Shown here one piece after another: positions 1 to 7,982 of a DNA stretch of 64,000 bases. Origin of the DNA: Pseudoxanthomonas composti. Its GTDB lineage: Bacteria > Pseudomonadota > Gammaproteobacteria > Xanthomonadales > Xanthomonadaceae. The notes beneath the pieces are model-generated. The model did not search any database, was not told the DNA's origin, and was given only the letters and a program-made list of their open reading frames with translations. Location: positions 124,001 through 188,000 of the forward strand of contig NZ_SAWZ01000007.1 of assembly GCF_004122095.1 (NCBI RefSeq), read 5' to 3'. Positions within the stretch are counted from its first letter, which is position 1. Each line of letters starts with the position of its first letter. A program made the translations under genes and the position numbers.

Positions 1-39
1 GGGCCCGCGCCGGCCGCCTCGGCGCTGGCCTCGCGCTGA
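1..39 (+). CDS. C-terminal tail of a rightward gene cut by the window edge
   Basis: The first 39 bases read as twelve sense codons followed by TGA, and every one of those codons ends in G or C, as in the real genes of this window. The tail is Ala/Pro-rich and shows no domain. It would converge on the MocA-like gene that begins its stop codon 3 bases later. Inference: the end of a neighbouring gene, possibly a molybdoenzyme subunit given the xdhC/mocA context, but nothing visible proves that. Confidence 0.35.
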   Translation, partial: GPAPAASALASR

Positions 40-41
40 TC

Positions 42-665
42 TCAGCCGGCCTGGTCCGGATCCAGCCAACCACGCGCGATGGCCGCGCGCACGTCCTCGG
101 GCGTATCCAGATCGAGCGCCAGCGCCGGCGCAGGTACGCGCGCGATGCTGGCAGCGTCTTCGCCATTGAGCAGCCCGCGCAAGCCCGCATCCCCCTGCAG
201 GGGCGCGTCGGCAAGCTCGCGCCAGGGGATGACCGCCGGGACGCCCAGTCGCGCGCCGTGGACGGTGGCGGCGCAACCGCGCGCCGTCGCGCGGGCGGCG
301 GTCAACAGGGCCTGCAGATGGGTCGTTTCCAGCGCCGGCTGGTCGCAGACCAGGAACAGCACCGATCCCACTTCGCTCTCCAGCGAGCTCGAACCCAGCG
401 CCTCACGCGCGCGCCGCACGCTGCTGGACAGCCCCGAGGCCCAGTGCGGGTTGTCCACGCGCTCGATCCCCTGCAGATCCAGGCAGCCCGCGATCGCCTC
501 GGCCTGCGCGCCCAGCACCAGCAGCGTGCGCCGCGGCTGCGTGGACCGCGCCAGGCCTAGCGCACGCTGCACCAGCGCCTGGCCATCGCGTTGCAGCAGT
601 TGCTTGGGCCGTCCAAGCCGGCGGCTGCCGCCCGCGGCCAGCACCACGGCCACGTGCTCGCTCAT
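42..665 (-). CDS. MocA/MobA-like molybdenum cofactor nucleotidyltransferase
   Basis: A 207-residue protein that begins with the nucleotidyltransferase motif LAAGGSRRLGRPKQLL (about residues 10-25), which binds the nucleotide triphosphate, and has the metal-site-like CDQP near residue 106. This is the NTP_transf_3 family. Members next to xdhC usually attach CMP (MocA) to molybdopterin for xanthine-dehydrogenase-type enzymes; a MobA-type GMP transferase is less likely in this context. The start codon overlaps the xdhC stop by 4 bp (ATGA), so the two are translationally coupled. Cytoplasmic. The family is certain, the exact nucleotide is not. Confidence 0.85.
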   Translation of the reverse strand: MSEHVAVVLAAGGSRRLGRPKQLLQRDGQALVQRALGLARSTQPRRTLLVLGAQAEAIAGCLDLQGIERVDNPHWASGLSSSVRRAREALGSSSLESEVGSVLFLVCDQPALETTHLQALLTAARATARGCAATVHGARLGVPAVIPWRELADAPLQGDAGLRGLLNGEDAASIARVPAPALALDLDTPEDVRAAIARGWLDPDQAG

Positions 666-1660
666 CCGGCGCGTCCGTGACGCCAGGCCTGCAGCTGCGC
701 GGCAATGCTCAAGGAGATCGCCTCGGCGCCCTGCCCGCCCAGGTCCAGGCCCACCGGCGAGCGCAGGCGTGGGGCCAGCGCCTCGCGCGCGGCAGCCGGC
801 AGCAGCTTGAACAGGTCCTCGCGCCGCCGCGACGGGCCCAGCAAGCCGATGAAGGGCACCGCGGTATCGGCCAGGAGCTCCAGGGTTTCTCGATCCAGCT
901 CGAAGTTGTGGTGCATCACCAGCACCGCGTCGGGCGCGCCGTCACGCCAGCCCGCCACCACCGCCGCTGGCGCCTGCTCCTGCAGGCGGTCGGCCGCGTG
1001 CGGCGCGGGCGGCTGCGGCAGCCAGCGCGCACGCCGCTCGACCAGGCTGGTGATCCAGCCGGCGTCGCGCAGCAGGGGCAGCAGGAACGGCGTCTCCGGC
1101 CCGCCGCCGAACACAGCAACCTGCGGCGGCGGCGCCAGGGTGAAGGCCACCTGCGCCGCGCTGGCAAGCCCGGTGCAGGGCAGCGTCCAGCGCTGATCGC
1201 CAGCGACGAGCGCCACGCTGCCGCCATCGCCGATCAGCTCCAGCGCGATCGGCAAGGCCTGTCCCTGCCACCAGGCATCCACCGCCGCGTCCCAGCCCGG
1301 CACCTGGGCCAGCGGCAACAGCATCAGGTGCAGGCGCCCGCGGCAGCCCACGGCAGAGCCGGACAGCAGGTCCTCGTCATCGCGCGTGTCGATGTCCATC
1401 CAGTCCACGTGCCCGGCCTGGGCTGCCGCCTGCGCGCGTTGGGCGATCTCCGGCTCCAGGCAACCACCGCTCAGCCAGCCGACCTGCTCACCGCTGGCGC
1501 CGAACAGCGCCATCGCCCCGCGCCGTGCATAGGTGGAGCCTTCGGTCTGGACCACCATGACCAGCGTCGCCGCATCGCCTCCTCGCACCGCCTCGCGCGC
1601 GGCCTGCATGACGCGGCGATGCACCTGCGCCATCGTCTGGGTGTGTGTGTCAGTCGTCAT
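662..1660 (-). CDS. xdhC: XdhC family molybdoenzyme maturation factor
   Basis: A 332-residue protein with the XdhC/CoxI N-terminal signature: EGSTYARRGAMALF near residue 40 and the GGCLEPEI motif near residue 65. The C-terminal half is the Rossmann-type XdhC_C domain (VAVFGGGPETP). Family members bind the molybdenum cofactor, protect or sulfurate it, and deliver it to xanthine dehydrogenase. The gene lies 12 bp after rarD and overlaps the MocA-like gene by 4 bp, so it is the third gene of a four-gene leftward operon. No xanthine dehydrogenase subunit is inside the window. No clear Shine-Dalgarno is visible; an internal ATG at codon 10 is an alternative start. Confidence 0.88.
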   Translation of the reverse strand: MTTDTHTQTMAQVHRRVMQAAREAVRGGDAATLVMVVQTEGSTYARRGAMALFGASGEQVGWLSGGCLEPEIAQRAQAAAQAGHVDWMDIDTRDDEDLLSGSAVGCRGRLHLMLLPLAQVPGWDAAVDAWWQGQALPIALELIGDGGSVALVAGDQRWTLPCTGLASAAQVAFTLAPPPQVAVFGGGPETPFLLPLLRDAGWITSLVERRARWLPQPPAPHAADRLQEQAPAAVVAGWRDGAPDAVLVMHHNFELDRETLELLADTAVPFIGLLGPSRRREDLFKLLPAAAREALAPRLRSPVGLDLGGQGAEAISLSIAAQLQAWRHGRAG

Positions 1661-1672
1661 CGACGCACTGTG

Positions 1673-2602
1673 TCATCGCTCGCGTACCGGCGCTGTCGAG
1701 CCGGCAATGCCCACCGGACCCTGCCTGCAGCGCAGCAAGCCTTGCCCCATGAACACCGCCAGGCCCGCCCAGATCAGCCCAAAGCCAAGCAGGCGCGCGT
1801 GGTCGAACGGCTCGCCCATGACCAGCACGCCGGCCAGCAGTTGCAGGGTCGGCGCGATGTACTGCAGCAGCCCGATCAGCGTCAGCGGCACGCGCCGCAC
1901 GCCATAGGCGAACCACACCAGCGGCACGGCGGTCATCGCCCCGCCCAGCACCAGCAACAGATCGATGCGCCAGCCCCAGCCGCCGAGGAAGCCGCCATCC
2001 CCCTGCAGCTCGCAATGCCACAGGTAGGCCACCGCCGGCACCAGCAGGTACAGGCTCTCCACCGCCAGGCCGGACATCGCCTCGACCGCAACCAGCTTGC
2101 GCACCAGCCCGTACAAGGCGAAGGACACCGCCAACCCCAGCGCGATCAGCGGCGGCGCCCCGGCATGCCAGGTCAGCCAGGCCACGCCCAGTGCGGCCAA
2201 CGCCACCCCGCCCCACTGTAGGCGGCGCAAGCGCTCGCCCAGCACCACCACGCCCAGCAGCACGCTGACCAGCGGATTGATGAAATAACCCAGGCTGGCC
2301 TCCACGACATAGCCGTGGGTGACCGCCCAGATGTACAGGCCCCAGTTGAAGGCGATCAGCACGCTGCTCACCGCCAGCAGCGGCAGCGCGCGCGGGATCG
2401 CGCGCACCGCGTGCCACCACCGCAGCCCGCGCGTGACCAGCAGCAGGCCGACCACGATCACCGCGCTCCAGACGATGCGGTGGGCGATGATCTGCATCGA
2501 CGGCACACTGCGCAGCAGGTACCAGTACAGCGGGAACAGGCCCCAGATGACGAAGGCCGCGGCGGCCGCGGCCACACCACGCCGGTCCAGCGTGCCGCTC
2601 AT
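1673..2602 (-). CDS. rarD: RarD-type EamA permease
   Basis: A 309-residue polytopic inner-membrane protein of the drug/metabolite transporter superfamily. It opens like RarD (VIWGLFPLYWYLLR followed by IIAHRIVWS) and has about ten hydrophobic segments. RarD is named for chloramphenicol sensitivity, but its natural substrate is not established. The start chosen is the ATG that overlaps the stop of the upstream EamA gene by 4 bp; the frame stays open further upstream, but that part is only an out-of-frame reading of the neighbour. Pairing with another EamA gene suggests duplication or co-regulated exporters. Confidence 0.88.
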   Translation of the reverse strand: MSGTLDRRGVAAAAAAFVIWGLFPLYWYLLRSVPSMQIIAHRIVWSAVIVVGLLLVTRGLRWWHAVRAIPRALPLLAVSSVLIAFNWGLYIWAVTHGYVVEASLGYFINPLVSVLLGVVVLGERLRRLQWGGVALAALGVAWLTWHAGAPPLIALGLAVSFALYGLVRKLVAVEAMSGLAVESLYLLVPAVAYLWHCELQGDGGFLGGWGWRIDLLLVLGGAMTAVPLVWFAYGVRRVPLTLIGLLQYIAPTLQLLAGVLVMGEPFDHARLLGFGLIWAGLAVFMGQGLLRCRQGPVGIAGSTAPVRER

Positions 2603-3510
2603 GGCCGGCGCCTCACCTTGGCCAGGTAGATCACCAGCACGCCGGCCACGATCAAGGCCATCGCACCGAACTCCTGCGCGCTGAAACGCTCCTGCGCCAA
2701 CCACGTGCCCAGCGCCACGGCGATCACCGGATTGACGTAGGCGTAGCTTCCGGCCAGCGCCGGACGCACGTGCTGCAGCAGCCAGACATAGGCGGTGAAG
2801 GCCACGATGGATCCGAACAGCATCAGGTACAGCCAGGCCGCCAGTCCGGTGCCCTGCGGCAGGGCGTGGATGCGATCGCCATGCAGCAGCCCGGCCAGGC
2901 AGAGCAGCACGCCGCCGCAGATCATCTGCCCGGCCGCGGTCATGAATGGCGATGGCAGATCGCGCCCGCGCGACCAGATCGACCCGTAGGCCCAGGCCAC
3001 CGGCGCGATCAGCAAGTACACCAGTCCAGCGCCCAAGGCGGCCAGGGTGCCACCGGCATTGAGCCAGACCACGCCGATGAAGCCGATGGCGATCCCGATC
3101 CACTCGGCGCGCGTCGGACGATGGCCACGCATCAGGCCGAACAGGCCCATCCACAGCGGCACCGAGGCCACCGCCACCGCGGCCAGGCCGGAGGACACGC
3201 CGCTGCCCTCGGCCAGCACCACCATGCCATTGCCCAGTCCCAGCAGCAGCCCGCCCATCACGATGAGCGTGCGCCACTGCGGCCAGGTCGGCGCCGCTTC
3301 GCCACGCAGGCGCAGGACAGCGAAGAACAGCACGCCGGCGACCACGAAGCGCGCGCCGGATACGCCCAGCAGCGGCGGCAGGCCGCCCTGCAAGGCGAAA
3401 TGGATCCCCAGGTAGGTCGAGCCCCACACCACGTACACCAGCGCCAACGCCAGGGCGATGGCCCACCCGCCCGGCGCAGCCTTGGCCGGTGCGGAGACAG
3501 GGGTGCTCAT
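2599..3510 (-). CDS. EamA/DMT family transporter
   Basis: A 303-residue protein with ten hydrophobic segments and the EamA hallmarks VVWGSTYLGIHFAL near residue 30 and a duplicated five-helix layout. It resembles the RhaT/YedA branch, which exports amino acids or metabolites; the substrate cannot be read from sequence. The start is set at the ATG at 3510 because GAGG lies a few bases upstream and the following residues lead straight into helix 1; the open frame reaches further up, but into a repeat. First gene of the EamA-rarD-xdhC-mocA operon. Confidence 0.85.
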   Translation of the reverse strand: MSTPVSAPAKAAPGGWAIALALALVYVVWGSTYLGIHFALQGGLPPLLGVSGARFVVAGVLFFAVLRLRGEAAPTWPQWRTLIVMGGLLLGLGNGMVVLAEGSGVSSGLAAVAVASVPLWMGLFGLMRGHRPTRAEWIGIAIGFIGVVWLNAGGTLAALGAGLVYLLIAPVAWAYGSIWSRGRDLPSPFMTAAGQMICGGVLLCLAGLLHGDRIHALPQGTGLAAWLYLMLFGSIVAFTAYVWLLQHVRPALAGSYAYVNPVIAVALGTWLAQERFSAQEFGAMALIVAGVLVIYLAKVRRRP

Positions 3511-3543
3511 GGGTGCCTCGGGGGGGACGCTGGGCGCGCCAGT

Positions 3544-4027
3544 GTAAGGGCTAGGAGTGAGTGGAGAGGAGTGAGGAGTGAGGGCTGGAACTGAGTTTTC
3601 CCTGCGCATTACCTGAAGCGCCGTGCTGCTATCGGCTTCGGTGGAAGCAGCCCTGTGGGAGTGGCTTCAGCAGCGAAGGGCTTTGCTGATGAGGGATGCT
3701 GGGCGCACGCGTAAGAGCTAGGAGTGAGTGGAGAAGAGTGAGGAGTGAGCGTTGGAACTGAGTTTTCCCTGCGCATTACCCAAAGCGCCGTGCTGCTATC
3801 GGCTTCGGTGGGAGCAGCCCTGTGGGAGCGACTTCAGCCGCGAATGGCTTTCCCGATGATGGACGTTGGGCGCACGCGTAAGAGCTAGGAGTGAGTGGAG
3901 AGGAGTGAGGAGTGAGCGCTGGAACTGAGCTTTCCCTGCGCTCGCCTACAGCGCCCCACTGCCATCGGCATTGGTGGGAGCCGCCTTGTGGGAGCGGCTT
4001 CAGCCGCGAAGGGCTTGCCCGAGGAAG
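3544..4027. repeat. 167-bp tandem repeat, three copies, each with a REP
   Basis: Copies begin at 3544, 3711 and 3878, exactly 167 bp apart; the third is diverged at its end. Each copy has a GAGTGAG-rich segment (TAGGAGTGAGTGGAGAG followed by GAGTGAGGAGTGAG), a middle part ending in CTATCGGCTTCGGTGG or a variant, and a REP-like palindrome (TGTGGGAGCGGCTTCAGCCGCGAA in the third copy; the first two differ by a few bases). This fills most of the 719-bp gap between the EamA start and the prc stop, and no gene is visible in it. Inference: local amplification of a REP-containing unit. Confidence 0.85.
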
Positions 4028-4071
4028 TCAGATGGAGCGGGACTGCCCCTTCGCAGCCGAAGCCGCTCCTA
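3987..4071. repeat. REP pair in opposite orientations
   Basis: A forward REP at 3987-4013 (TGTGGGAGCGGCTTCAGCCG) faces an inverted, slightly diverged copy at 4046-4071 (CCTTCGCAGCCGAAGCCGCT). Paired inverted REPs can form a long hairpin. The same arrangement recurs at 6650, 15143, 29272 and 59417. Confidence 0.75.
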
Positions 4072-4189
4072 CTGGTCCCGCCTGCGTCTCGCTGCTGCCC
4101 AGGCAGCCGCGAGCGAACTGCGGGAAGGGCGCCGGCGAATTGATCGAAAAGCGTGCTGAAGTCGCGACGAAAGCAGGAGACCGCCCTTG

Positions 4190-4216
4190 CCTTCGCTCAC
4201 TCCTCACTCCTCTCCG
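4190..4216. repeat. Inverted GAGTGAG-array copy downstream of prc
   Basis: The segment CGCTCACTCCTCACTCCTCT is the reverse complement of the GAGTGAG array in the third 167-bp copy (about 3897-3918). Together they bracket the REP pair and would make a long stem just after the prc stop codon. The same inverted arrangement is found after accC (21350-21495). Confidence 0.7.
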
Positions 4217-4229
4217 ATCACGCCTCGCC

Positions 4230-6413
4230 TCAATCCGTCCAATGCGCCGCCGAGCTCGACGCCGGCAGCACCTGCGCCGAGAGCTTGCGGTCCTCGCCCA
4301 GCACCGCCACCGCGTCGGCCAGGATCGCGGCGGACTCGCGCAGCAGCGGATCGGGGCGATCCTCGGCCAGCTTCTCGCGCTCGGCATCCTTGACGATGTC
4401 GCGCTCGGAGGCGCCCAGGCCATCGTCGGCCAGGCTGTCGGCCAGCGGGTCCAGCGGCAGGCCCAGGGCCCTGCGCTCTTCCTGGCGCTGCTTGCGCTTG
4501 GTTTCCTGGCGCTCACGCTCGGCGCGGCGCTCGCCCTCGTTGAGCGAGATGTACTTCTTGGCAGCCTCGGTGCGGACCTCGTTGACGTCCTGGTACCACC
4601 ACTGGAATTCCTTGTCCGTCTGCGCACGCGCGTTGTGGCGCTTCTGCAGCTGCGGCAGCAGCGGGGCGAAGTTGCCGTACTGCATGTGCGGGACCTCGGC
4701 GATCTTGGTCCACGGCAAGGCGTTGTCGTAGGTGTTCTCGCCGTACTCGGTGGCGTCCAGGCTCGCCGGGAAGGCGATATCCGGCACCACGCCCTTGTGC
4801 TGGGTGCTGCTGCCTGAGACACGGAAGAACTGCGCGATGGTCAGCTTGAGCTGGCCGAAGCGCTTGGTCTCATTGGCCGGCCAGCGGTCCAGGTCGAGCA
4901 GGTTCTGCACCGTGCCCTTGCCGAAGCTGGTCTCGCCGATCACCAGGCCACGACCGTAGTCCTGGATGGCGCCGGCGAAGATCTCCGAGGCCGAGGCCGA
5001 CCCGCGGTTGATCAACACCGCCAGCGGGCCGTCGTAGGCCGTGCCAGCGGTGCGGTCGGCACTGACGCTGACGCGGCCGCCGGATTCGCGCACCTGCACC
5101 ACCGGCCCCTGGTCGATGAACAGGCCGGTCAACTCCACCGCCTCGTCCAGCGAACCGCCGCCGTTGTTGCGCAGGTCCATCACCACGCCATCGACCTTCT
5201 CCGACTCGAACTTCTTCAACAGGCGCGAGACATCGCGCGTGGCCGAGGTGAAGTCGTTGGGGTTGCGGCGACGGCCTTCGAAATCCTGGTAGAAGGCCGG
5301 CAGCTTGATGACCCCGACCTTGCGCTCGGGCTGGCCGCCCTGCGCCGGCAGGGTGATGGTCTCGGACTTGGCGGCCTGCTCTTCCAGCTTGACCCGGTCG
5401 CGGGTGATGGTGACCTGCGCGCTGGGGCCATCGACGCCACCGGAGGCCGGCAGGTATTCCAGGCGCACCTGGGTGCCCTTCTTGCCGCGGATCTGCTCGA
5501 CCACGTCATCGGTGCGCCAGCCGATCACGTCGGTCATCTCGCCCGAGGCACCCTGGCCCACGCCGATGATGCGCGCGCCCGGCTTGATCTTGCCGGACAG
5601 ATCCGCAGGACCGCCGGGGACCACTTCGCGGATGGCCACGTAGTCTTCCTGCCGCTGCAGCACTGCACCAATGCCTTCCAGCGACAGCGACATCTGCTGG
5701 TTGAAGTTCTCGGCCGTGCGCGGGGTGAAGTAATCGGTGTGGGGATCGATCGAGTTGGTGTAGGCGTTGAGGAAGATCTGGAACACATCCTCGCTTTCCA
5801 GCTCGTTGGCGCTGCGCAGCAGGGTGGCGTAGCGCTTGTCCAGCGTCTTGCGGATGTCATCGGGCTGCTTGCCGGCCAGCTTCAGGCGCAGCCAGTCGTT
5901 CTTGACCGACTTCTTCCAGATCGCGTCCAGGTCCGAAGCGCTGGCCCAGGGCAGGTCCTCGCGGTCGTAGTCCCAGCGGTCCTCGGCGGTGAAGTCGAAG
6001 TTCTGCTTGAGCAGGCCGCGGGCATAGTCCACCCGCTGCTGCACGCGCTGGCGGTAGACGGCGAAGATGTCGTAGGCCGGGGTCAGCGTGCCGCTGATGA
6101 TCGCATCGTCCATCTGCGTCTTCAGCGGCTCGAACTTGGCGATGTCTTCGCTGGTGAAGAACTGCTTGTTGTTGTCCAGCGCCTTGAGATAGCGGCGGAA
6201 GATGTCCTGAGACAGGGCATCGTCCAGCTTCTTGGGGCGGTAGGCATAGCGGCTGTCGGATAGCACGCCGTAGACCAGCTTGCCGGCGGTGGACTGGTCG
6301 GCGGTCGGACCGGTGGGCAGCGCGGCTGCCTTGTTGTCGGAACGGGCCATCAACGCCAGCGGCGTGGCCAGGGCGGCGGCAAGCAACAGGACAACAGGGG
6401 CTTTGACTTTCAT
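4230..6413 (-). CDS. prc: Tail-specific carboxy-terminal protease Prc (S41A)
   Basis: A 727-residue periplasmic protease. Residues 1-22 form a signal peptide (MKVKAPVVLLLAAALATPLA). A PDZ domain lies about residues 235-335. The catalytic region has the family serine in GSASASE (Ser474) and lysine in SFGKGT (Lys499), 25 residues apart as in E. coli Prc (Ser452/Lys477), followed by the DUF3340-type C-terminal region. Prc trims or degrades periplasmic proteins from their C termini and helps control murein hydrolases. The start at 6413 is chosen because it begins the signal peptide; a frame-open ATG 18 codons upstream would bury it. Monocistronic, with a plausible promoter at 6515-6544. Confidence 0.93.
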   Translation of the reverse strand: MKVKAPVVLLLAAALATPLALMARSDNKAAALPTGPTADQSTAGKLVYGVLSDSRYAYRPKKLDDALSQDIFRRYLKALDNNKQFFTSEDIAKFEPLKTQMDDAIISGTLTPAYDIFAVYRQRVQQRVDYARGLLKQNFDFTAEDRWDYDREDLPWASASDLDAIWKKSVKNDWLRLKLAGKQPDDIRKTLDKRYATLLRSANELESEDVFQIFLNAYTNSIDPHTDYFTPRTAENFNQQMSLSLEGIGAVLQRQEDYVAIREVVPGGPADLSGKIKPGARIIGVGQGASGEMTDVIGWRTDDVVEQIRGKKGTQVRLEYLPASGGVDGPSAQVTITRDRVKLEEQAAKSETITLPAQGGQPERKVGVIKLPAFYQDFEGRRRNPNDFTSATRDVSRLLKKFESEKVDGVVMDLRNNGGGSLDEAVELTGLFIDQGPVVQVRESGGRVSVSADRTAGTAYDGPLAVLINRGSASASEIFAGAIQDYGRGLVIGETSFGKGTVQNLLDLDRWPANETKRFGQLKLTIAQFFRVSGSSTQHKGVVPDIAFPASLDATEYGENTYDNALPWTKIAEVPHMQYGNFAPLLPQLQKRHNARAQTDKEFQWWYQDVNEVRTEAAKKYISLNEGERRAERERQETKRKQRQEERRALGLPLDPLADSLADDGLGASERDIVKDAEREKLAEDRPDPLLRESAAILADAVAVLGEDRKLSAQVLPASSSAAHWTD

Positions 6414-6514
6414 TCGGCTACTCAGGCACCAGGCCGGTGGGGTCAGACTGCGAAGGAGACAGACCACGTAACAGTGCCGGAAGTTGCACGCTGCGTGTTG
6501 CTCCCCGTGGCCAG

Positions 6515-6544
6515 ACTATCGCCGGGTTTGTATTGAATTGTGAA
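6515..6544 (-). promoter_or_regulatory. Candidate sigma-70 promoter for prc
   Basis: On the minus strand TTCACA (5/6 to the -35 consensus) is followed after 18 bp by GATAGT (4/6 to the -10), giving a leader of about 95 nt before the prc start. Found by eye. The rest of 6414-6649 shows nothing else. Confidence 0.4.
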
Positions 6545-6649
6545 CGGGCGCCGGTACGCCGCCGCGATCCCGATGCGATCCCACGGCGGCTGGCGTGCAG
6601 CCCGGCCTACCGACAGGTCAAGAGAGTTGCGGATGACTGAAAAGCATCC

Positions 6650-6740
6650 TGTGGAATGAGGCTTTAGCCGCAAAGGGGCCTTCCTGGGAATGCCCCTTCG
6701 CGGCTAATGGCCCTAGGCGACCTTGAGCCGCTCCCACAGG
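6650..6740. repeat. REP pair between prc and lipA
   Basis: A forward element (TGTGGAATGAGGCTTTAGCC) and an inverted one ending GAGCCGCTCCCACAGG flank an inner palindrome (AAAGGGGCCTT...TGCCCCTTCGC). It lies about 50 bp downstream of the lipA stop (lipA is read leftward), so it could cap lipA-antisense or prc-leader transcripts; it is mainly a mobile intergenic element of the host genome. Confidence 0.8.
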
Positions 6741-6790
6741 TGCAATGTGCGCTGGCTCGAGTTGGCGGGCAGCAGGGGTGCCCGCTTCCC

Positions 6791-7798
6791 TCAGGCCGCG
6801 ACGCCGGCCCCGGCCGCCTGCTGGTCGGCGTGATACGACGAGCGCACCATCGGGCCGGAGGCGACGTGGGTGAAGCCCAGCTCGTAGCCGTAGACCTCCA
6901 GCGCCTTGTAGTCCTCCGGCGTCCAGTAGCGCAGCACCGGGTGGTGGTGCGCGCTGGGCTGCAGGTACTGGCCGATGGTGATCATGTCCACGTCGTGCGC
7001 GCGCAGGTCGCGCATGGTGGCCTGGATCTGCTCGAAGGTCTCGCCCAGGCCCAGCATGATGCCGGACTTGGTCGGGATGCCCGGGTGCTGGGCCTTGAAC
7101 TTCTGCAGCAGGGTCAGCGACCACTGGTAGTCCGCGCCCGGACGCACGTTGGGGTACAGGTCCGGCACGGTCTCGATGTTGTGGTTGAACACATCCGGCG
7201 GATTGGTCGCCAGGATCTCCAGCGCGCGGTCCATGCGGCCCTTGCCGCGGAAGTCCGGGGTCAGGATCTCGATGCGCGTGTTGGGCGAGCGCTCGCGGAT
7301 CGCGGCGATGCAATCGGTGAAATGCTGGGCGCCGCCATCGCGCAGGTCGTCGCGATCCACGCTGGTGACCACCACGTACTTCAGCCCCATGTCCGCCACG
7401 GTGTTGCCCAGGCTGACCGGCTCGTTGGCATCGGGCGGCTTGGGCCGGCCATGGGCGACATCGCAGAACGAGCAGCGGCGCGTGCAGACCTCGCCAAGAA
7501 TCATGAAGGTCGCCGTGCCATGGCCGAAGCATTCGTGGATGTTCGGACAGCTGGCTTCCTCGCACACCGTGACCAGGCGGTTCTCGCGCAGCTTGGCCTT
7601 GAGGTTGGCCACGGCGTTGCCCGAGGGAATGCGCACGCGAATCCACGAGGGTTTGCGCAGGACCGGGGCATCGGCGAACTGCACTGGCGAGCGCGCGATC
7701 TTGGCGGCGGCGACCTGCTTGGCGCCGGCTTCCAGCGAAGCGGGCACAGGTGCGTTGACGACTTGGAGCGGAATGCTGCGGGAGGTGGTCTCGGCCAT
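6791..7798 (-). CDS. lipA: Lipoyl synthase
   Basis: A 335-residue radical-SAM enzyme that inserts two sulfurs into protein-bound octanoate to make the lipoyl cofactor of the 2-oxoacid dehydrogenases. It has the auxiliary-cluster motif [12 protein letters not shown], the radical-SAM motif CTRRCSFC, and the C-terminal family motif [11 protein letters not shown]. The start at [11 protein letters not shown] matches the length of xanthomonad homologues as I recall them; an ATG three codons upstream (7807) sits closer to a GGAG sequence and is possible. lipB is not next to it inside the window. Confidence 0.96.
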   Translation of the reverse strand: MAETTSRSIPLQVVNAPVPASLEAGAKQVAAAKIARSPVQFADAPVLRKPSWIRVRIPSGNAVANLKAKLRENRLVTVCEEASCPNIHECFGHGTATFMILGEVCTRRCSFCDVAHGRPKPPDANEPVSLGNTVADMGLKYVVVTSVDRDDLRDGGAQHFTDCIAAIRERSPNTRIEILTPDFRGKGRMDRALEILATNPPDVFNHNIETVPDLYPNVRPGADYQWSLTLLQKFKAQHPGIPTKSGIMLGLGETFEQIQATMRDLRAHDVDMITIGQYLQPSAHHHPVLRYWTPEDYKALEVYGYELGFTHVASGPMVRSSYHADQQAAGAGVAA

Positions 7799-7833
7799 GT
7801 CGGTCATTCTACTCCCCGCGTCGGCCGGACAAT

Positions 7834-7868
7834 AAAAAAGCCCGAAATGGCTTGCGCCAGTTCCGGGC
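7834..7868 (-). terminator. Rho-independent terminator after the AsmA-like gene
   Basis: Read leftward, a stem of about 12 bp (GCCCGGAACTGGC / GCCATTTCGGGC, one bulge, GCAA loop) is followed by six T. It lies about 115 bp after the AsmA-like stop and just before lipA, so it separates the two transcription units; lipA would need its own promoter in the short space that remains, or read-through. Confidence 0.8.
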
Positions 7869-7982
7869 CTGCTCCCTCCCCCACGTCGGGATGCGGGGCC
7901 ACTGTGCGCCCCTTTTTCGGGCGATGCACGCTGCAGCGCAATAAAAACGGCATGTATTTCATTCCAAAAGCGAATATGGCCG

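Noticed and set aside
1673..3466. One long protein spanning both EamA genes
   Set aside because: The first half is an out-of-frame reading of the upstream EamA gene; the real rarD starts at the 4-bp overlap at 2602.
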